A stretch of 64,000 nt of DNA from Arenicellaceae bacterium. GTDB lineage: Bacteria > Pseudomonadota > Gammaproteobacteria > Arenicellales > Arenicellaceae. The position numbers and the translations under genes were made by a program. Shown here one piece after another: positions 45,775-55,698 of this stretch. The notes under the pieces are model-generated. The model was not told where the DNA came from. It saw only the letters and a program-made list of their open reading frames with translations, and ran no database searches. The stretch covers positions 124,001-188,000 of the forward strand of contig JAQWNC010000003.1 of NCBI GenBank assembly GCA_029246505.1. Reading direction: 5' to 3'. Numbering within the stretch: position 1 is the first letter of the stretch; each line of letters begins with the position of its first letter.

Positions 45775-47415
45775 ATACTCATCACGATAGCGCCATTCAA
45801 AGTCCTGCTCAGGCGGGATTCCAATAGTTTGTACCAAGGTCCCATTCCAAACATACTCGGTCATTTGGTATGGCGAAGTTAGGGTTAACTCTGATCTAAG
45901 CACTACGACGTCAAAATCCTTACCGTACTGTCGCTGCAATTCTTCTACTGAACGAACCACGACTACCGTCGCCCCACCAACCAGCTCGGGAGGATAAAAA
46001 GTATTAACTACTAATACACGTTTACGCTTTTTCTCTGAGTAGCCCAGCCCTCGTTTACACATGTCTGCTTGAAAGCGATTAAGTGTGTCAGCCATGTGGT
46101 TTTGCATTGCTACACGTCCATAATTTGCACGGGCTTTAATTCTTGCGGCCTCACCAATCTGAGCTCTAAGGGCAGCAGACTCTATTAAATCGCCAATGCA
46201 CTGCTCCCACTCAGTATCATCATTGGCAAACAAACCATCAACACCCTGGTCAATAACATCCCTATAGGTACCAGTTGGCGTGACGACCGAAGGAACCCCG
46301 AAAACCCCAGCCTCTAGCCATTTAATTTCACTTTTACAATCTGCAAATATCCCTTCTTCCAGCGGAGCAATACTAATATCAGCGTAGCGCAGTGCGGTTA
46401 GATATACATCAAAATCCATCAAACCAAATTGATGGATACGGTCTGAGTATGCCTCCAAAGGAGCTGGCAATGAAAGGTAGCCAATTATTACGATCTCTAA
46501 ACTACTATGCTTTTTCATCAACCGGGCAAGCACACCACCTACTAGGGCAAAGTCCTCATCATGGGTTCTAGTGCCACTACCATAAAGTAGGCGAACCACC
46601 CCAGCAGGCCTCTCAGCCATTGGGTTTTCTAGTACATCGTATACTACTTGGTCGAGCGCGTTGGGTAATACCTCGCAACGACCCTTACCAATCACCTTTT
46701 CAATTTCTGTCATCAGCGCGGGTGTTGAAGTAGTTGCGTAATCGCATAATTTAATAGCACTTTGATAAAGTTCAGCCCCCTTCAACATTTGCTCATAATC
46801 GTGCTCAGATAACTGACCACTGCCACCTTTAAACTTTTCTTCCAACCGCGCCCGATCAAAAATCAGATCATCCGTATCAAAAATTGTCATCTTCTTAAGT
46901 GCCTTGGCATAACGGATAGTCAGTAACACATCATCAAAACCTGGCACACGGTAAAACAACACGATATCGAATAAATGCATCCTTTCGCGTGCTAAACTCC
47001 CATTCCTCCATGACACCCATTCGTTATCCCAACCCAAGGCGTCTAGCTGATGCATTTTTTGCTCTACCCGATAACGGAAACACTGCGGGACCGTCTCTTC
47101 GATTACCAATAAAACTCGAGGTTTCTCCCGACTGGGTCGCGGTGGAAAGTCCTCATCCGTCTTAAACACTAACTCCACCGGCGTGCCGGTTTTCGCGGGC
47201 ATTATTTTAGCGATATAACCCGATAATACTCTTCCTACACGTTGTTTAACCCTGACATAGCGAAACAAAATAGAAAGGAAAACGTTAAACACAACCATGG
47301 TTGATGGTGAGCCGGCTATCCAGTGCAACACACCTTCAGTTCGGGTGCGATTTGGCTTACTTAACGCGGCCAGACGGGCAAATAGGAATGTGGTCTTCTT
47401 AACGATTTTCTTCAT
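45772..47415 (-). CDS. Glycosyltransferase family 4, first domain of a split double-GT4 protein
   Basis: About 547 residues. After a basic, partly hydrophobic N-terminus, a complete GT4-like domain covers about 100-440, including FRYRVEQKMHQL, TIFDTDDLIFD, LYGSGTRTHDEDF and the EX7E-like SIAPLEEGIFADCKSEIKWLE. From about residue 463 a second GT4 domain begins (VLVVNTFYPPELVGGATVV) but the frame ends after 85 residues (RYRDEY) at 45772. The remainder continues in the next frame. The first domain looks intact and may still work. ATG at 47415 is chosen; TTG at 47427 is possible. It follows the large fusion gene by a few bases. Confidence 0.82.
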   Translation of the reverse strand: MKKIVKKTTFLFARLAALSKPNRTRTEGVLHWIAGSPSTMVVFNVFLSILFRYVRVKQRVGRVLSGYIAKIMPAKTGTPVELVFKTDEDFPPRPSREKPRVLLVIEETVPQCFRYRVEQKMHQLDALGWDNEWVSWRNGSLARERMHLFDIVLFYRVPGFDDVLLTIRYAKALKKMTIFDTDDLIFDRARLEEKFKGGSGQLSEHDYEQMLKGAELYQSAIKLCDYATTSTPALMTEIEKVIGKGRCEVLPNALDQVVYDVLENPMAERPAGVVRLLYGSGTRTHDEDFALVGGVLARLMKKHSSLEIVIIGYLSLPAPLEAYSDRIHQFGLMDFDVYLTALRYADISIAPLEEGIFADCKSEIKWLEAGVFGVPSVVTPTGTYRDVIDQGVDGLFANDDTEWEQCIGDLIESAALRAQIGEAARIKARANYGRVAMQNHMADTLNRFQADMCKRGLGYSEKKRKRVLVVNTFYPPELVGGATVVVVRSVEELQRQYGKDFDVVVLRSELTLTSPYQMTEYVWNGTLVQTIGIPPEQDFEWRYRDEY

Positions 47416-47430
47416 TTTTTCAAGCAATCA

Positions 47431-50400
47431 CTAGTAGCGATAGTCATCATGCCCCTTATCAAAATTAGGATTGTGGTAAGGATCACCTTTCTCAATTGAA
47501 TCAAGATGACGAGCTCTAAAATTAGCCATCTCTTGGGAGAATCGCGATACCTTGTCGGTAGTAACTTCATAGCCGCGCGATTTCGACTCGAAATGATAGG
47601 CCTCACAATACGGTGTAAAAATATTAAAATATCCAGCTTCACGAGCTCGAATACAAAAATCCACATCGTTATAGGCTACGGCAAACTGATCCTCATCAAA
47701 TCCGCCTAACTCCTGATAAATCGATCGTTTTACCATCAGTAATGCGCCGGTTACCGCGGTGACATTTTGTACCAACTGTAAACGATTAAAGTACCCTTCA
47801 TGGTACGCTGGAAAGTTCTTATGGATATGCCCCGCATACCCACCCAAACCATGCACTATCCCGGCGTGCTGAATAGTATTGTCCGGGTAAAATAGCTTGC
47901 CCCCAACAGCAGCAACATTAGCTCGCTGAGAATGCTCAAGTAGAGACTCGATCCAATCACTGGACAACACTTCAATATCATTGTTCAGCAAAAGAATATG
48001 CTCCCCTTTAGCCTGCTGAACGCCAGCATTTACCACAAGCGAAAAATTGAACCCCTGGTTCAATTCGAGCATCCGAATTCGAGAATCCTGCTTGGAGAAA
48101 TTCGCCAGAGCATCGTACAAAATTGGCGAGGTACTATCGTTAGAGACACAGATAATCTCGTAGTTATCATAAGAAGATTGAATCTGTATGGCATGAATAC
48201 ACTTGGTTAATAACCAAGGCTTATCCTTCAAAGGGATAATAATGCTGACAAGCGGTTCACCCTGAATTAGCCGCCGGACGCGAAAATAGTGCATTTTGTT
48301 ACCATCCAAAACTTCTGCTGATGGCTCACCGCGGCGCGCCAACGCGTCCTTAAGGGCGCTACGGGCGTTCTCATGGGCTTCGGGTTTTACTTTTGGATTC
48401 ATCGCAGTGGAAGTTTCAATCATTCGCCAGTGATATAGCGGCTTTGCGACATGTGCAATTTTCGTTGCTTGCTCAACCACACGTAAAAATAGATCGTAAT
48501 CCTGCGCCCCGTCATAACCCACTCGAAATCGGCCGACCTTATTAAACAGTTCACTCGCGATCAAAACCATATGGGTAATGTAGTTTTGAGACAGCAGCAA
48601 ATCAGGCGAGTAATCTGGTTTGAAATGTGGGTTTTCAAGCTCCCCGTCTGAAATCAGAAAATCTTCATCTGAATATACAAAGTCCGCACCCTTTTGTGCT
48701 TCCAGCACAAGCTCGAGTAATGCGTGAGGCGCGAGTACATCGTCATGGTCAAGTAAGGTTATGTACTCACCGGTCGCCAAATCAGCAGCGTGATTGCTAG
48801 CAAGAGAGATATTTTCATTTTGCTCACTAAAATGTACCTTAATGCGAGGATTATTGAGCGCCCTCAAATATTCGAGTGTCTGTTGGTTGTTAGAGTAGTC
48901 ATCAACAATGCATAGCTCCCATTCTGGGTAGACCTGATTAATAACAGATGCAACAGCCTGGTCTAAAAGCTCGGGAGCAAGATCAAACACTGGCATGAGG
49001 ATGCTAACTAACGGTGTACCATTTAACTCGTCTTGTGAACTCCAATAATCGACTGGTCGTGACGCCAACCATGCTTCATAATTATTCGGTGCCCTTTCCA
49101 GTGGAGCAACAATCACCTCAGGTTCAGGCTTGTTGGAATACCTCTGCTTCAAATGAGTAGCCAAACCATTAATGCCATGCCTTCGAATAGCTTTATATGG
49201 TCTACAAATTTGTTGGTAACCACGAAAAAGTCCGGGAATAAACCGTCGATGGACGACATCTCTATAAGTTTCTGCATATCGCCAAACACGCGAACGCTTT
49301 ATCTCATTCAGTTCGTGCGAAGCAGCAAGATATTGATCTTGATAACGCTGATTAATATCAGCAATCGATGCTAACTTTCCTTCAATAAGTTCAGAAGCCA
49401 ACGAGTAGCGATCACCAATAATGATAGCCTCGCGTGAACGGGGGAAAACCATATCGGCTTCAAATACATAATTTTCGTCGGCCGACAGACGTCGTCTCGG
49501 ATTAATATGAAATTCCAGCCAGGCATCTTCTTCAAACAAATAGTATCCGCTCCCGAAACTAGCGCGTTCAAACCGCATACCATGAAATTCTCGCACTGCA
49601 TCAGCCACCTGATTTTCTCCTTTGTACTGCCACACTAACTCCTTATTTTCACCACTAGTTGCGTACAAACTGACTCGACTTAATCGAAAGAATCCAGCGA
49701 GCTCTTCCCAAAAAACACTACAAGGATCAAACCGAATAAACTGAAGCTCATTAGCTTGAGTAGGTAGGGTCAACACCACAGTCTGTCTGGATTTACTAGA
49801 GCCAGCTGTCACCACCACACGATCCAATGCAACAAAATCGGCTTCGTTTCGGCGCCAATAAACCGCCAAATCTGGGTTACGTGAATTCATCCTTTGCAAG
49901 AAAGGAGCCTCCATATCCATCAAAACTGGCTCAGCAGATGCGACGCGCTGCAACAGCGTATCCTTCTCGATAACATCGTCAAGCATCTTTCGCCCAATAG
50001 GCTTGCCCACCAATTCAAAACAATGAAATACCAGATCAAGCGTATTAACTAACCGCCTGGATATACTGTACTCGACTAGCAAACTACGATAACTCGATAC
50101 AAATATAACAATTGCCCGAAACAATAGCAGCTCGGGGAACAAGGTCCATTCAGTCTTCCATTCCTTATCAATCACCTCGTATTGGCCATCAATCAGTACG
50201 ATATTGCTTGGCAAAAGATCCGGATTTAAATCTTCCGATTGCTGCAAAAAAACAAAATAATCACGCACGCACTGTTCAAATTCATCAAAGTGTTTTGCAG
50301 ACAACAATGCTCTCGACCAAACAACCGATAACAAGGGCCCATCAAAGTATACTTCAGTAGATTCAAGTTCATGGGTAACCCCATCGATCGCGCCACTTCG

Positions 50401-51522
50401 TTGCGCAGCCTCTAGGTCTATAAACTCTCTATGCACCTCATCTGATCCAGCAGGTTTTTTGGCCAAAGTGCAATACTCTAGGCGCCGATTGAATTTAGGT
50501 AAATGCGCAAAGTCCGGTGCTGCAAGTTTGCTAATGGCTTTTGATGACTTACCCGCGAGAATTAAAAAAGAATTTGCCACCTTCCCGACGTAGCCTCCTT
50601 CACATGCCGCTCGCCAGAGCATCATTTCGCGACCACCCATATCCAGATATTCTAGATAGTCTCGCGAATTACTGCCTTCTAACAAGTTTGACGCATATTT
50701 GTGCTGGGCTGCAAACTCTTCAGAAATAACCAGATCCGGTATTTTATAGTCCGGAAACGGATACAAAACCTGGTTATCGGATAACCCCGCTGCAGTCAGC
50801 TGCGCTTGCCACTCGTCATAACTATAGGTTCTGATTCCAGCGCTTTTGGGGTAACCGCTAATACCAATATATGGCTCGGCATAATGATCTTCATTCGCGC
50901 CCATAACGTACTTAAGGCCGGTACGATTCTCAATCGCGATTATTACGACACCATTAGTGCTTATCGATGATTTCGCGCGTTGTAAAAGCGATTGCAAGGC
51001 CTCTTGGTCAGTCACGCCTTCTGAAAAACGACCCGCATACTCAGTTACACCTACATATAAAACTAGATCGTACGCTTCTTCGGAGAATTCGAAATCGTTA
51101 AAATTTCCAGTCGAGATAGTAACGTTCTTCAGGTCTTTGCATCTAAGCGCTGCTAGCTCTGCGCGCACTGGCGAACCTTCAACAGAATCGACTACCGCCC
51201 CTTGCTCACCCAAATAGCGTGTTATTGCACCACAACCGCAGCCGAGTTCGAGTATGCGTTTACACGACGAAAGGTCGAAACCTCTCAATAAATTAGCGCG
51301 TAATGGCGTTAGATGATACTCACTACCCCAATCTCGAATATGACTTTTAAGCTCAACTGAATAGCTACTCAGGTCACTTGATTGCTTAAGTACCTCCCGT
51401 AAATATTGCTCAGTCTCTGAGCCGTCTGAATAGGCAAAATCTTTTTGCGCGGCTGGGTGCACGTAAACGCCTTGCTCATTCTCAACCAGTTTATTGAGTT
51501 CAACTAATGAGATACTCATCAT
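47431..51522 (-). CDS. Methyltransferase, kinase-like, GT2, GT2 fusion protein (possible WbdD-like chain terminator)
   Basis: A 1363-residue protein. Residues 65-205 form a class I methyltransferase (ILELGCGCGAITRYLG at 90-105; YDLVLYVGVTEY). Residues 290-500 include a kinase-like catalytic pair, DLLPSN at 435-440 (Asp435, Asn440, the D-x4-N spacing of eukaryotic-type and APH kinases) and VIDKEW at 450-455 (Asp452 as the DFG-like Asp). Residues 540-700 are a beta-rich region, then a coiled-coil/basic linker to 830. GT2 domain 1 covers 838-1040 (LVSILMPVFD, LLDHDDVL), and GT2 domain 2 covers 1091-1325 (LVSIIIPLKD, LLLNNDIEVL, GALLMVKRSIYQELGGFDED). Its ATG overlaps the wzt stop by 4 bases. A methyltransferase joined to a kinase beside Wzt recalls WbdD, which caps O-antigen in E. 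coli O8/O9a. The kinase assignment is inference. Confidence 0.85.
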   Translation of the reverse strand: MMSISLVELNKLVENEQGVYVHPAAQKDFAYSDGSETEQYLREVLKQSSDLSSYSVELKSHIRDWGSEYHLTPLRANLLRGFDLSSCKRILELGCGCGAITRYLGEQGAVVDSVEGSPVRAELAALRCKDLKNVTISTGNFNDFEFSEEAYDLVLYVGVTEYAGRFSEGVTDQEALQSLLQRAKSSISTNGVVIIAIENRTGLKYVMGANEDHYAEPYIGISGYPKSAGIRTYSYDEWQAQLTAAGLSDNQVLYPFPDYKIPDLVISEEFAAQHKYASNLLEGSNSRDYLEYLDMGGREMMLWRAACEGGYVGKVANSFLILAGKSSKAISKLAAPDFAHLPKFNRRLEYCTLAKKPAGSDEVHREFIDLEAAQRSGAIDGVTHELESTEVYFDGPLLSVVWSRALLSAKHFDEFEQCVRDYFVFLQQSEDLNPDLLPSNIVLIDGQYEVIDKEWKTEWTLFPELLLFRAIVIFVSSYRSLLVEYSISRRLVNTLDLVFHCFELVGKPIGRKMLDDVIEKDTLLQRVASAEPVLMDMEAPFLQRMNSRNPDLAVYWRRNEADFVALDRVVVTAGSSKSRQTVVLTLPTQANELQFIRFDPCSVFWEELAGFFRLSRVSLYATSGENKELVWQYKGENQVADAVREFHGMRFERASFGSGYYLFEEDAWLEFHINPRRRLSADENYVFEADMVFPRSREAIIIGDRYSLASELIEGKLASIADINQRYQDQYLAASHELNEIKRSRVWRYAETYRDVVHRRFIPGLFRGYQQICRPYKAIRRHGINGLATHLKQRYSNKPEPEVIVAPLERAPNNYEAWLASRPVDYWSSQDELNGTPLVSILMPVFDLAPELLDQAVASVINQVYPEWELCIVDDYSNNQQTLEYLRALNNPRIKVHFSEQNENISLASNHAADLATGEYITLLDHDDVLAPHALLELVLEAQKGADFVYSDEDFLISDGELENPHFKPDYSPDLLLSQNYITHMVLIASELFNKVGRFRVGYDGAQDYDLFLRVVEQATKIAHVAKPLYHWRMIETSTAMNPKVKPEAHENARSALKDALARRGEPSAEVLDGNKMHYFRVRRLIQGEPLVSIIIPLKDKPWLLTKCIHAIQIQSSYDNYEIICVSNDSTSPILYDALANFSKQDSRIRMLELNQGFNFSLVVNAGVQQAKGEHILLLNNDIEVLSSDWIESLLEHSQRANVAAVGGKLFYPDNTIQHAGIVHGLGGYAGHIHKNFPAYHEGYFNRLQLVQNVTAVTGALLMVKRSIYQELGGFDEDQFAVAYNDVDFCIRAREAGYFNIFTPYCEAYHFESKSRGYEVTTDKVSRFSQEMANFRARHLDSIEKGDPYHNPNFDKGHDDYRY

Positions 51523-52811
51523 ACTTCCCTGATCTCGCCATTAAGAGCGGCCAACCCAAAGGCAGTTTGCTCATCTTCAACCCTTAAATGAATCATGTCA
51601 TAGCGACGATCGACAGCTACGTTATCTTTGTCGTTATCGTCTTGCGCTACACCTATCGATATAAAGTAATCACCGGCGAGTAAATTCAGTTTTAACTCAC
51701 ACTGGAACTGTATCGTCTGACCCGCTTTCGCGGTTGCAGAAACTTTTCCGTTAATACGCGAGTTAGTTCCGTAAATGGCGGTACCATCGGGTGTTTTAAC
51801 CGTGACACCATAAATCAACCGATCAAGGTCACTATAAAAATGCACTACAAACCGCAGAAGAACGCTATCTCCACTAGCACAACTATGCCTCACAACGGTA
51901 GCGCCACAGCTCAACTGATAGTCAATAATCTCAGCTCGCCGATCTCCCCACCGATGTTCGGCCGCATTGTAGGTTGGATGGCTCGGACACGCGTCAACCG
52001 CGGGGTCAAAACTAAGATCAGCACTACCATCTTTATCCGCTCCTCTACTACGATCCGCCAACTCTACAGAATCTGATGAAAACATCATTTCCAGGTATTC
52101 ATGCACAACGTCTTTAGGTTCACCCGATTTACGGACCTTACCTTCGTCTAGCAGTACTGCACGATCACAATAATTAATAATACTTTCGGTTGAATGAGTA
52201 ACAAACAGAATTGCAACGCCCTGATTTTTCAACTCTTCAAGCCGACGAAAGCATTTACGTTGAAAACGTATATCTCCGACAGCCAACGCTTCATCAATAA
52301 TGAGAATGTCTGGCTGCATATTTATTGCGACCGCAAATGCCAACCGCACATACATTCCACTAGAATACGTTTTAACTGGCCGGTGCATAAATTCACCCAG
52401 CCCTGAAAACTCAACTATATCTGGAAGCTTGGCGCGAAACTCTTCTCTGCTTAAGCCCAGTATCGAAGCATTTAGGCGAGCATTTTCCATACCGGTGAAA
52501 TCAGGATTAAAACCAGCACCTAACTCGAGTAAAGCAGAAATCCTTCCCTTAGTATGCACCTCACCAGAGGTTTCTTGCAAAGTGCCGGCGACTATTTGTA
52601 ATAGTGTAGATTTTCCCGAACCGTTCTTCCCGACGATCCCAACAGTCTCACCACGGCGCAGCTCCAGACTCACATCTTGAAGAGCGATAAACTCCTCATT
52701 TAAATTGAGTTTGTCTCCGGACAGCGATTGCCATAAGCGATGAATAGGCTTGCGATAACTTTGATAGGCCTTAGTCAAATTCTCGACAGTGACCAACAGC
52801 TCAGATGACAT
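51519..52811 (-). CDS. wzt: Polysaccharide ABC transporter ATP-binding protein Wzt with C-terminal substrate domain
   Basis: About 430 residues. The ATPase half has Walker A GKNGSGKS (61-68), the signature YSSGMYVRLAF (149-159) and Walker B ILIIDEA (169-175). From about 270 a beta-sandwich domain of the Wzt C-terminal family follows (GDRRAEIIDYQLSC, LDRLIYGVTVKTPDG, GDYFISIGVAQDD). In O8/O9a systems this domain binds the capped chain end, making export cap-dependent. ATG at 52811 is preferred, giving MSSELLVTVENLTKAY; it overlaps the wzm end by 11 bases, whereas a start at 52853 lies further inside wzm. Confidence 0.92.
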   Translation of the reverse strand: MSSELLVTVENLTKAYQSYRKPIHRLWQSLSGDKLNLNEEFIALQDVSLELRRGETVGIVGKNGSGKSTLLQIVAGTLQETSGEVHTKGRISALLELGAGFNPDFTGMENARLNASILGLSREEFRAKLPDIVEFSGLGEFMHRPVKTYSSGMYVRLAFAVAINMQPDILIIDEALAVGDIRFQRKCFRRLEELKNQGVAILFVTHSTESIINYCDRAVLLDEGKVRKSGEPKDVVHEYLEMMFSSDSVELADRSRGADKDGSADLSFDPAVDACPSHPTYNAAEHRWGDRRAEIIDYQLSCGATVVRHSCASGDSVLLRFVVHFYSDLDRLIYGVTVKTPDGTAIYGTNSRINGKVSATAKAGQTIQFQCELKLNLLAGDYFISIGVAQDDNDKDNVAVDRRYDMIHLRVEDEQTAFGLAALNGEIREV

Positions 52812-53589
52812 CGGCAAACCCTCGTCTAGTGCGTCCAAACCACCAATAGCCAAACACTAGACTTAGTAACCCCAACACAGAGTAAAGGCCCAAGCTCTGC
52901 CAATCTGGTAACTCACCCCACATTAATACCTTACGTAATTCAATTACGATAGTCGTAAGCGGGTTCATATAAATGAATATCTGCCATTTTTCAGGAATGC
53001 GGGAAATTGGGAAAAAAATAGGTGACATAAACAGTAAAATAGTCGCTACCACCCCAACCATTTGAGAAATATCTCGTAAATACACGCCTAATGATGCCAA
53101 AAACCAATTCATTCCAAGCGTTAGCAGAACCAAAGGCGCTAACACTATCGGTACTAATATTGCTGTCGGCGGTATATTGAAGCCTGCAATTAGCATAAAT
53201 ACCACCAACACAATTAAACTAACCACAAAATGAAACAGTGCCGAACATAAGGTAATTAAAGGGAGTATCTCCAGTGGGAATACAACCTTCTTAACTAATT
53301 GGACATTCCCGGTAATCAAACCGGGTGCTCTGGTCAGACACTCGGTAAACAATGCATGAACAATAAGCCCAGAGAATAAAATCACCCCAAATTGAAGTTC
53401 GCTTTCCTGCTCCAACCCCCAGCGTGTTTTAAACACCACACTAAATACAAACATATAAACCGCAAGCATCACCAACGGTAAAATAAAGGACCATACAATC
53501 CCGAGCATCGACCCACGATAACGCTGCAATACTTCACGTTGCGTCATTTGTGCGATCAAATAGCGATGCGCCAGTAAATTTCTAATCAA
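52801..53589 (-). CDS. wzm: Polysaccharide ABC transporter permease Wzm
   Basis: A protein of about 262 residues with six membrane helices, of the ABC-2 type. RYLIAQMTQREVLQRYRGSM is the cytoplasmic amphipathic entry helix, followed by GIVWSFILPLVMLAVYMFVF, an NPLTTIVIELRKVLMWG loop and a short basic C-terminus. TTG at 53589 is chosen because AAGGAG lies 7 bases before it; the more distal TTG at 53616 has no ribosome site. It works with Wzt to flip the undecaprenyl-linked polymer across the inner membrane. No wzx or wzy gene is present, consistent with ABC-dependent export. Confidence 0.92.
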   Translation of the reverse strand: MIRNLLAHRYLIAQMTQREVLQRYRGSMLGIVWSFILPLVMLAVYMFVFSVVFKTRWGLEQESELQFGVILFSGLIVHALFTECLTRAPGLITGNVQLVKKVVFPLEILPLITLCSALFHFVVSLIVLVVFMLIAGFNIPPTAILVPIVLAPLVLLTLGMNWFLASLGVYLRDISQMVGVVATILLFMSPIFFPISRIPEKWQIFIYMNPLTTIVIELRKVLMWGELPDWQSLGLYSVLGLLSLVFGYWWFGRTRRGFADVI

Positions 53590-53631
53590 GCGATTTCTCC
53601 TTAAGCTCGACCACAAAACCAGATCTCAATA

Positions 53632-54522
53632 TCAATCTCTTACACCACCCTGTTTATCCAGCACAAGCAACCTAAGTAAGTACTGGCCGTAGCCATTCTT
53701 TTTATACTTCTCCCCCATTCTAGTCAGCGCCACATCGTCAATATATCCATTACGCCAGGCGATCTCTTCAGGGCAAGCTATCTTCATGCCTTGCCTGTTC
53801 TCGATCGTTTCGATGAACATAGACGCTTGCAACAAAGATTCATGAGTTCCCATATCTAACCACGCCATTCCTCGGCCCAATACCTCAACCGATAAATCAC
53901 CCCATTCGAGGTACTGTATATTCACATCAGTAATCTCCAACTCACCACGATGCGATGGTTTGATCTCTTTTGCGACATCAACCACTCGATTGTCATAAAA
54001 ATATAATCCGGTTACCGCGTAGTTTGACTTCGGTTCGGCTGGTTTTTCTTCCAGACTCAACGCACACCACTTATCGTCAAACTCAACCACACCATAGCGC
54101 TCAGGATCGTGTACCGGATAAGCAAATACCGTTGCACCGCGTTCTTTTTCTGCTGCCCGCCTAAGAGCGACCGACAAATCGTGGCCATGAAACACATTAT
54201 CACCCAACACCAAAGCACAAGAATCCTTACCAATAAACTCAGCACCAATAATAAAAGCTTGCGCTAAACCATCTGGCGATGGCTGAACGGCGTAGGAAAG
54301 ATTGATTCCCCAGTCCGACCCATCACCCAATAACTGCTGAAAACGTGGGGTATCGAGAGGTGTAGAAATAATCAAAATATCTTTGATACCCGCTTCCATC
54401 AACGAAGACAGCGGGTAATAAATCATCGGCTTGTCGTACACCGGTAATAACTGCTTTGAGACAGCCAGTGTAACCGGATGCAGCCGCGTACCAGAACCAC
54501 CCGCCAAAATAATGCCTCTCAT
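53632..54522 (-). CDS. rfbA: Glucose-1-phosphate thymidylyltransferase
   Basis: A 296-residue enzyme making dTDP-glucose from dTTP and glucose-1-phosphate. The nucleotide loop [14 protein letters not shown] begins at residue 5, followed by [31 protein letters not shown] and [19 protein letters not shown]. The length is standard. It is directly downstream of rfbB. The two supply dTDP-4-keto-6-deoxyglucose; rfbC and rfbD, needed for rhamnose, are not in the window. Confidence 0.96.
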   Translation of the reverse strand: MRGIILAGGSGTRLHPVTLAVSKQLLPVYDKPMIYYPLSSLMEAGIKDILIISTPLDTPRFQQLLGDGSDWGINLSYAVQPSPDGLAQAFIIGAEFIGKDSCALVLGDNVFHGHDLSVALRRAAEKERGATVFAYPVHDPERYGVVEFDDKWCALSLEEKPAEPKSNYAVTGLYFYDNRVVDVAKEIKPSHRGELEITDVNIQYLEWGDLSVEVLGRGMAWLDMGTHESLLQASMFIETIENRQGMKIACPEEIAWRNGYIDDVALTRMGEKYKKNGYGQYLLRLLVLDKQGGVRD

Positions 54523-54567
54523 CCTATATCTCCTACTTATTGTTATTTGCCATCGCTCTTAATGGCC

Positions 54568-55626
54568 CTAACCTTTGGTTCCCAAACGTTCGCCTTGATA
54601 CTCCGAACTAACCGCTTCACACCAAGCCTGGTTTTCAAGATACCAGTCAACAGTAGCCGCCAAACCCGTATCAAATGTTTCATCTGGCAACCAATTTAAC
54701 TCGTCACCTATCTTAGTAGCATCAATAGCATAGCGTTGGTCATGGCCCGCTCGATCCTTCACAAAGGTCATCAACTCCTCGTATTTAGATCCATCAGCAC
54801 GCGGTCGGCGTGCATCCAACAAACCACAAAGAATTTTTACAACTTCGATGTTCTGTAGTTCATTATGTCCACCAACGTTATAAACCTCACCCGGCACACC
54901 TTCATTTACAATCTTCCAAAGCGCCTTTACGTGATCCACCACATACAACCAATCACGAACATTATCGCCCTTTCCATAGATTGGCAGAGACTCCAAAGCT
55001 AGCGCCTTATGAATAATCAAGGGCACAAGTTTCTCTGGAAACTGGTAAGGCCCGTAATTATTTGAACAATTAGAGATTATTACTGGCAGTTGGTAGGTCT
55101 TGTGCCAAGCACGCGCCAAGTGATCAGACCCTGCCTTACTGGCTGAATACGGTGAGTTCGGTTTGTATCGAGTTGTCTCGGTAAACAAGCCTGTTTCACT
55201 AAGACTGCCGTATACCTCGTCAGTCGATATGTGGTGAAAACGAAAATTATTAAATTTTTCACCATCCAGACTATCGCGATACTCGCGCGCAGCCTCTAAC
55301 ATGGTATAGGTGCCCACCAAGTTCGTTTGAATAAATTCACCCGGGCCGTCGATTGAACGGTCAACATGAGACTCGGCAGCCAAATGCATAACCGCATCGG
55401 GATGATACTTATTGAATAAGCCTCGAATTCCCTCGGCATCCAAAATATCAATCTGATAAAAATGGTGTCGCTCTTGGTCTGCAAACTTACCCAACGACAA
55501 CAGGCTTCCGGCATAAGTCAGCTTGTCTACATTGATGACAGTTGTTTCGGTACTATCCATCAAATAACGTACCAGCGCCGAGCCAATGAAACCGGCACCG
55601 CCGGTAATTAATATAGTTTTATGCAT
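54568..55626 (-). CDS. rfbB: dTDP-glucose 4,6-dehydratase
   Basis: A 352-residue extended SDR. NAD site [32 protein letters not shown], the catalytic [11 protein letters not shown] segment (Thr, Asp-Glu) and [15 protein letters not shown] (YxxxK) are all present, with the RfbB-type [17 protein letters not shown]. It makes dTDP-4-keto-6-deoxyglucose, the branch-point for rhamnose, fucosamine-type and related sugars. It is 72 bases downstream of the regulator gene and first among the structural genes of the cluster. Confidence 0.96.
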   Translation of the reverse strand: MHKTILITGGAGFIGSALVRYLMDSTETTVINVDKLTYAGSLLSLGKFADQERHHFYQIDILDAEGIRGLFNKYHPDAVMHLAAESHVDRSIDGPGEFIQTNLVGTYTMLEAAREYRDSLDGEKFNNFRFHHISTDEVYGSLSETGLFTETTRYKPNSPYSASKAGSDHLARAWHKTYQLPVIISNCSNNYGPYQFPEKLVPLIIHKALALESLPIYGKGDNVRDWLYVVDHVKALWKIVNEGVPGEVYNVGGHNELQNIEVVKILCGLLDARRPRADGSKYEELMTFVKDRAGHDQRYAIDATKIGDELNWLPDETFDTGLAATVDWYLENQAWCEAVSSEYQGERLGTKG

Positions 55627-55698
55627 GCTCTATTCCAACTAGGTTTTACAATATCTTACTTTAAAAAATAACTCTATTTTGTGCGCTCAATATTACTG

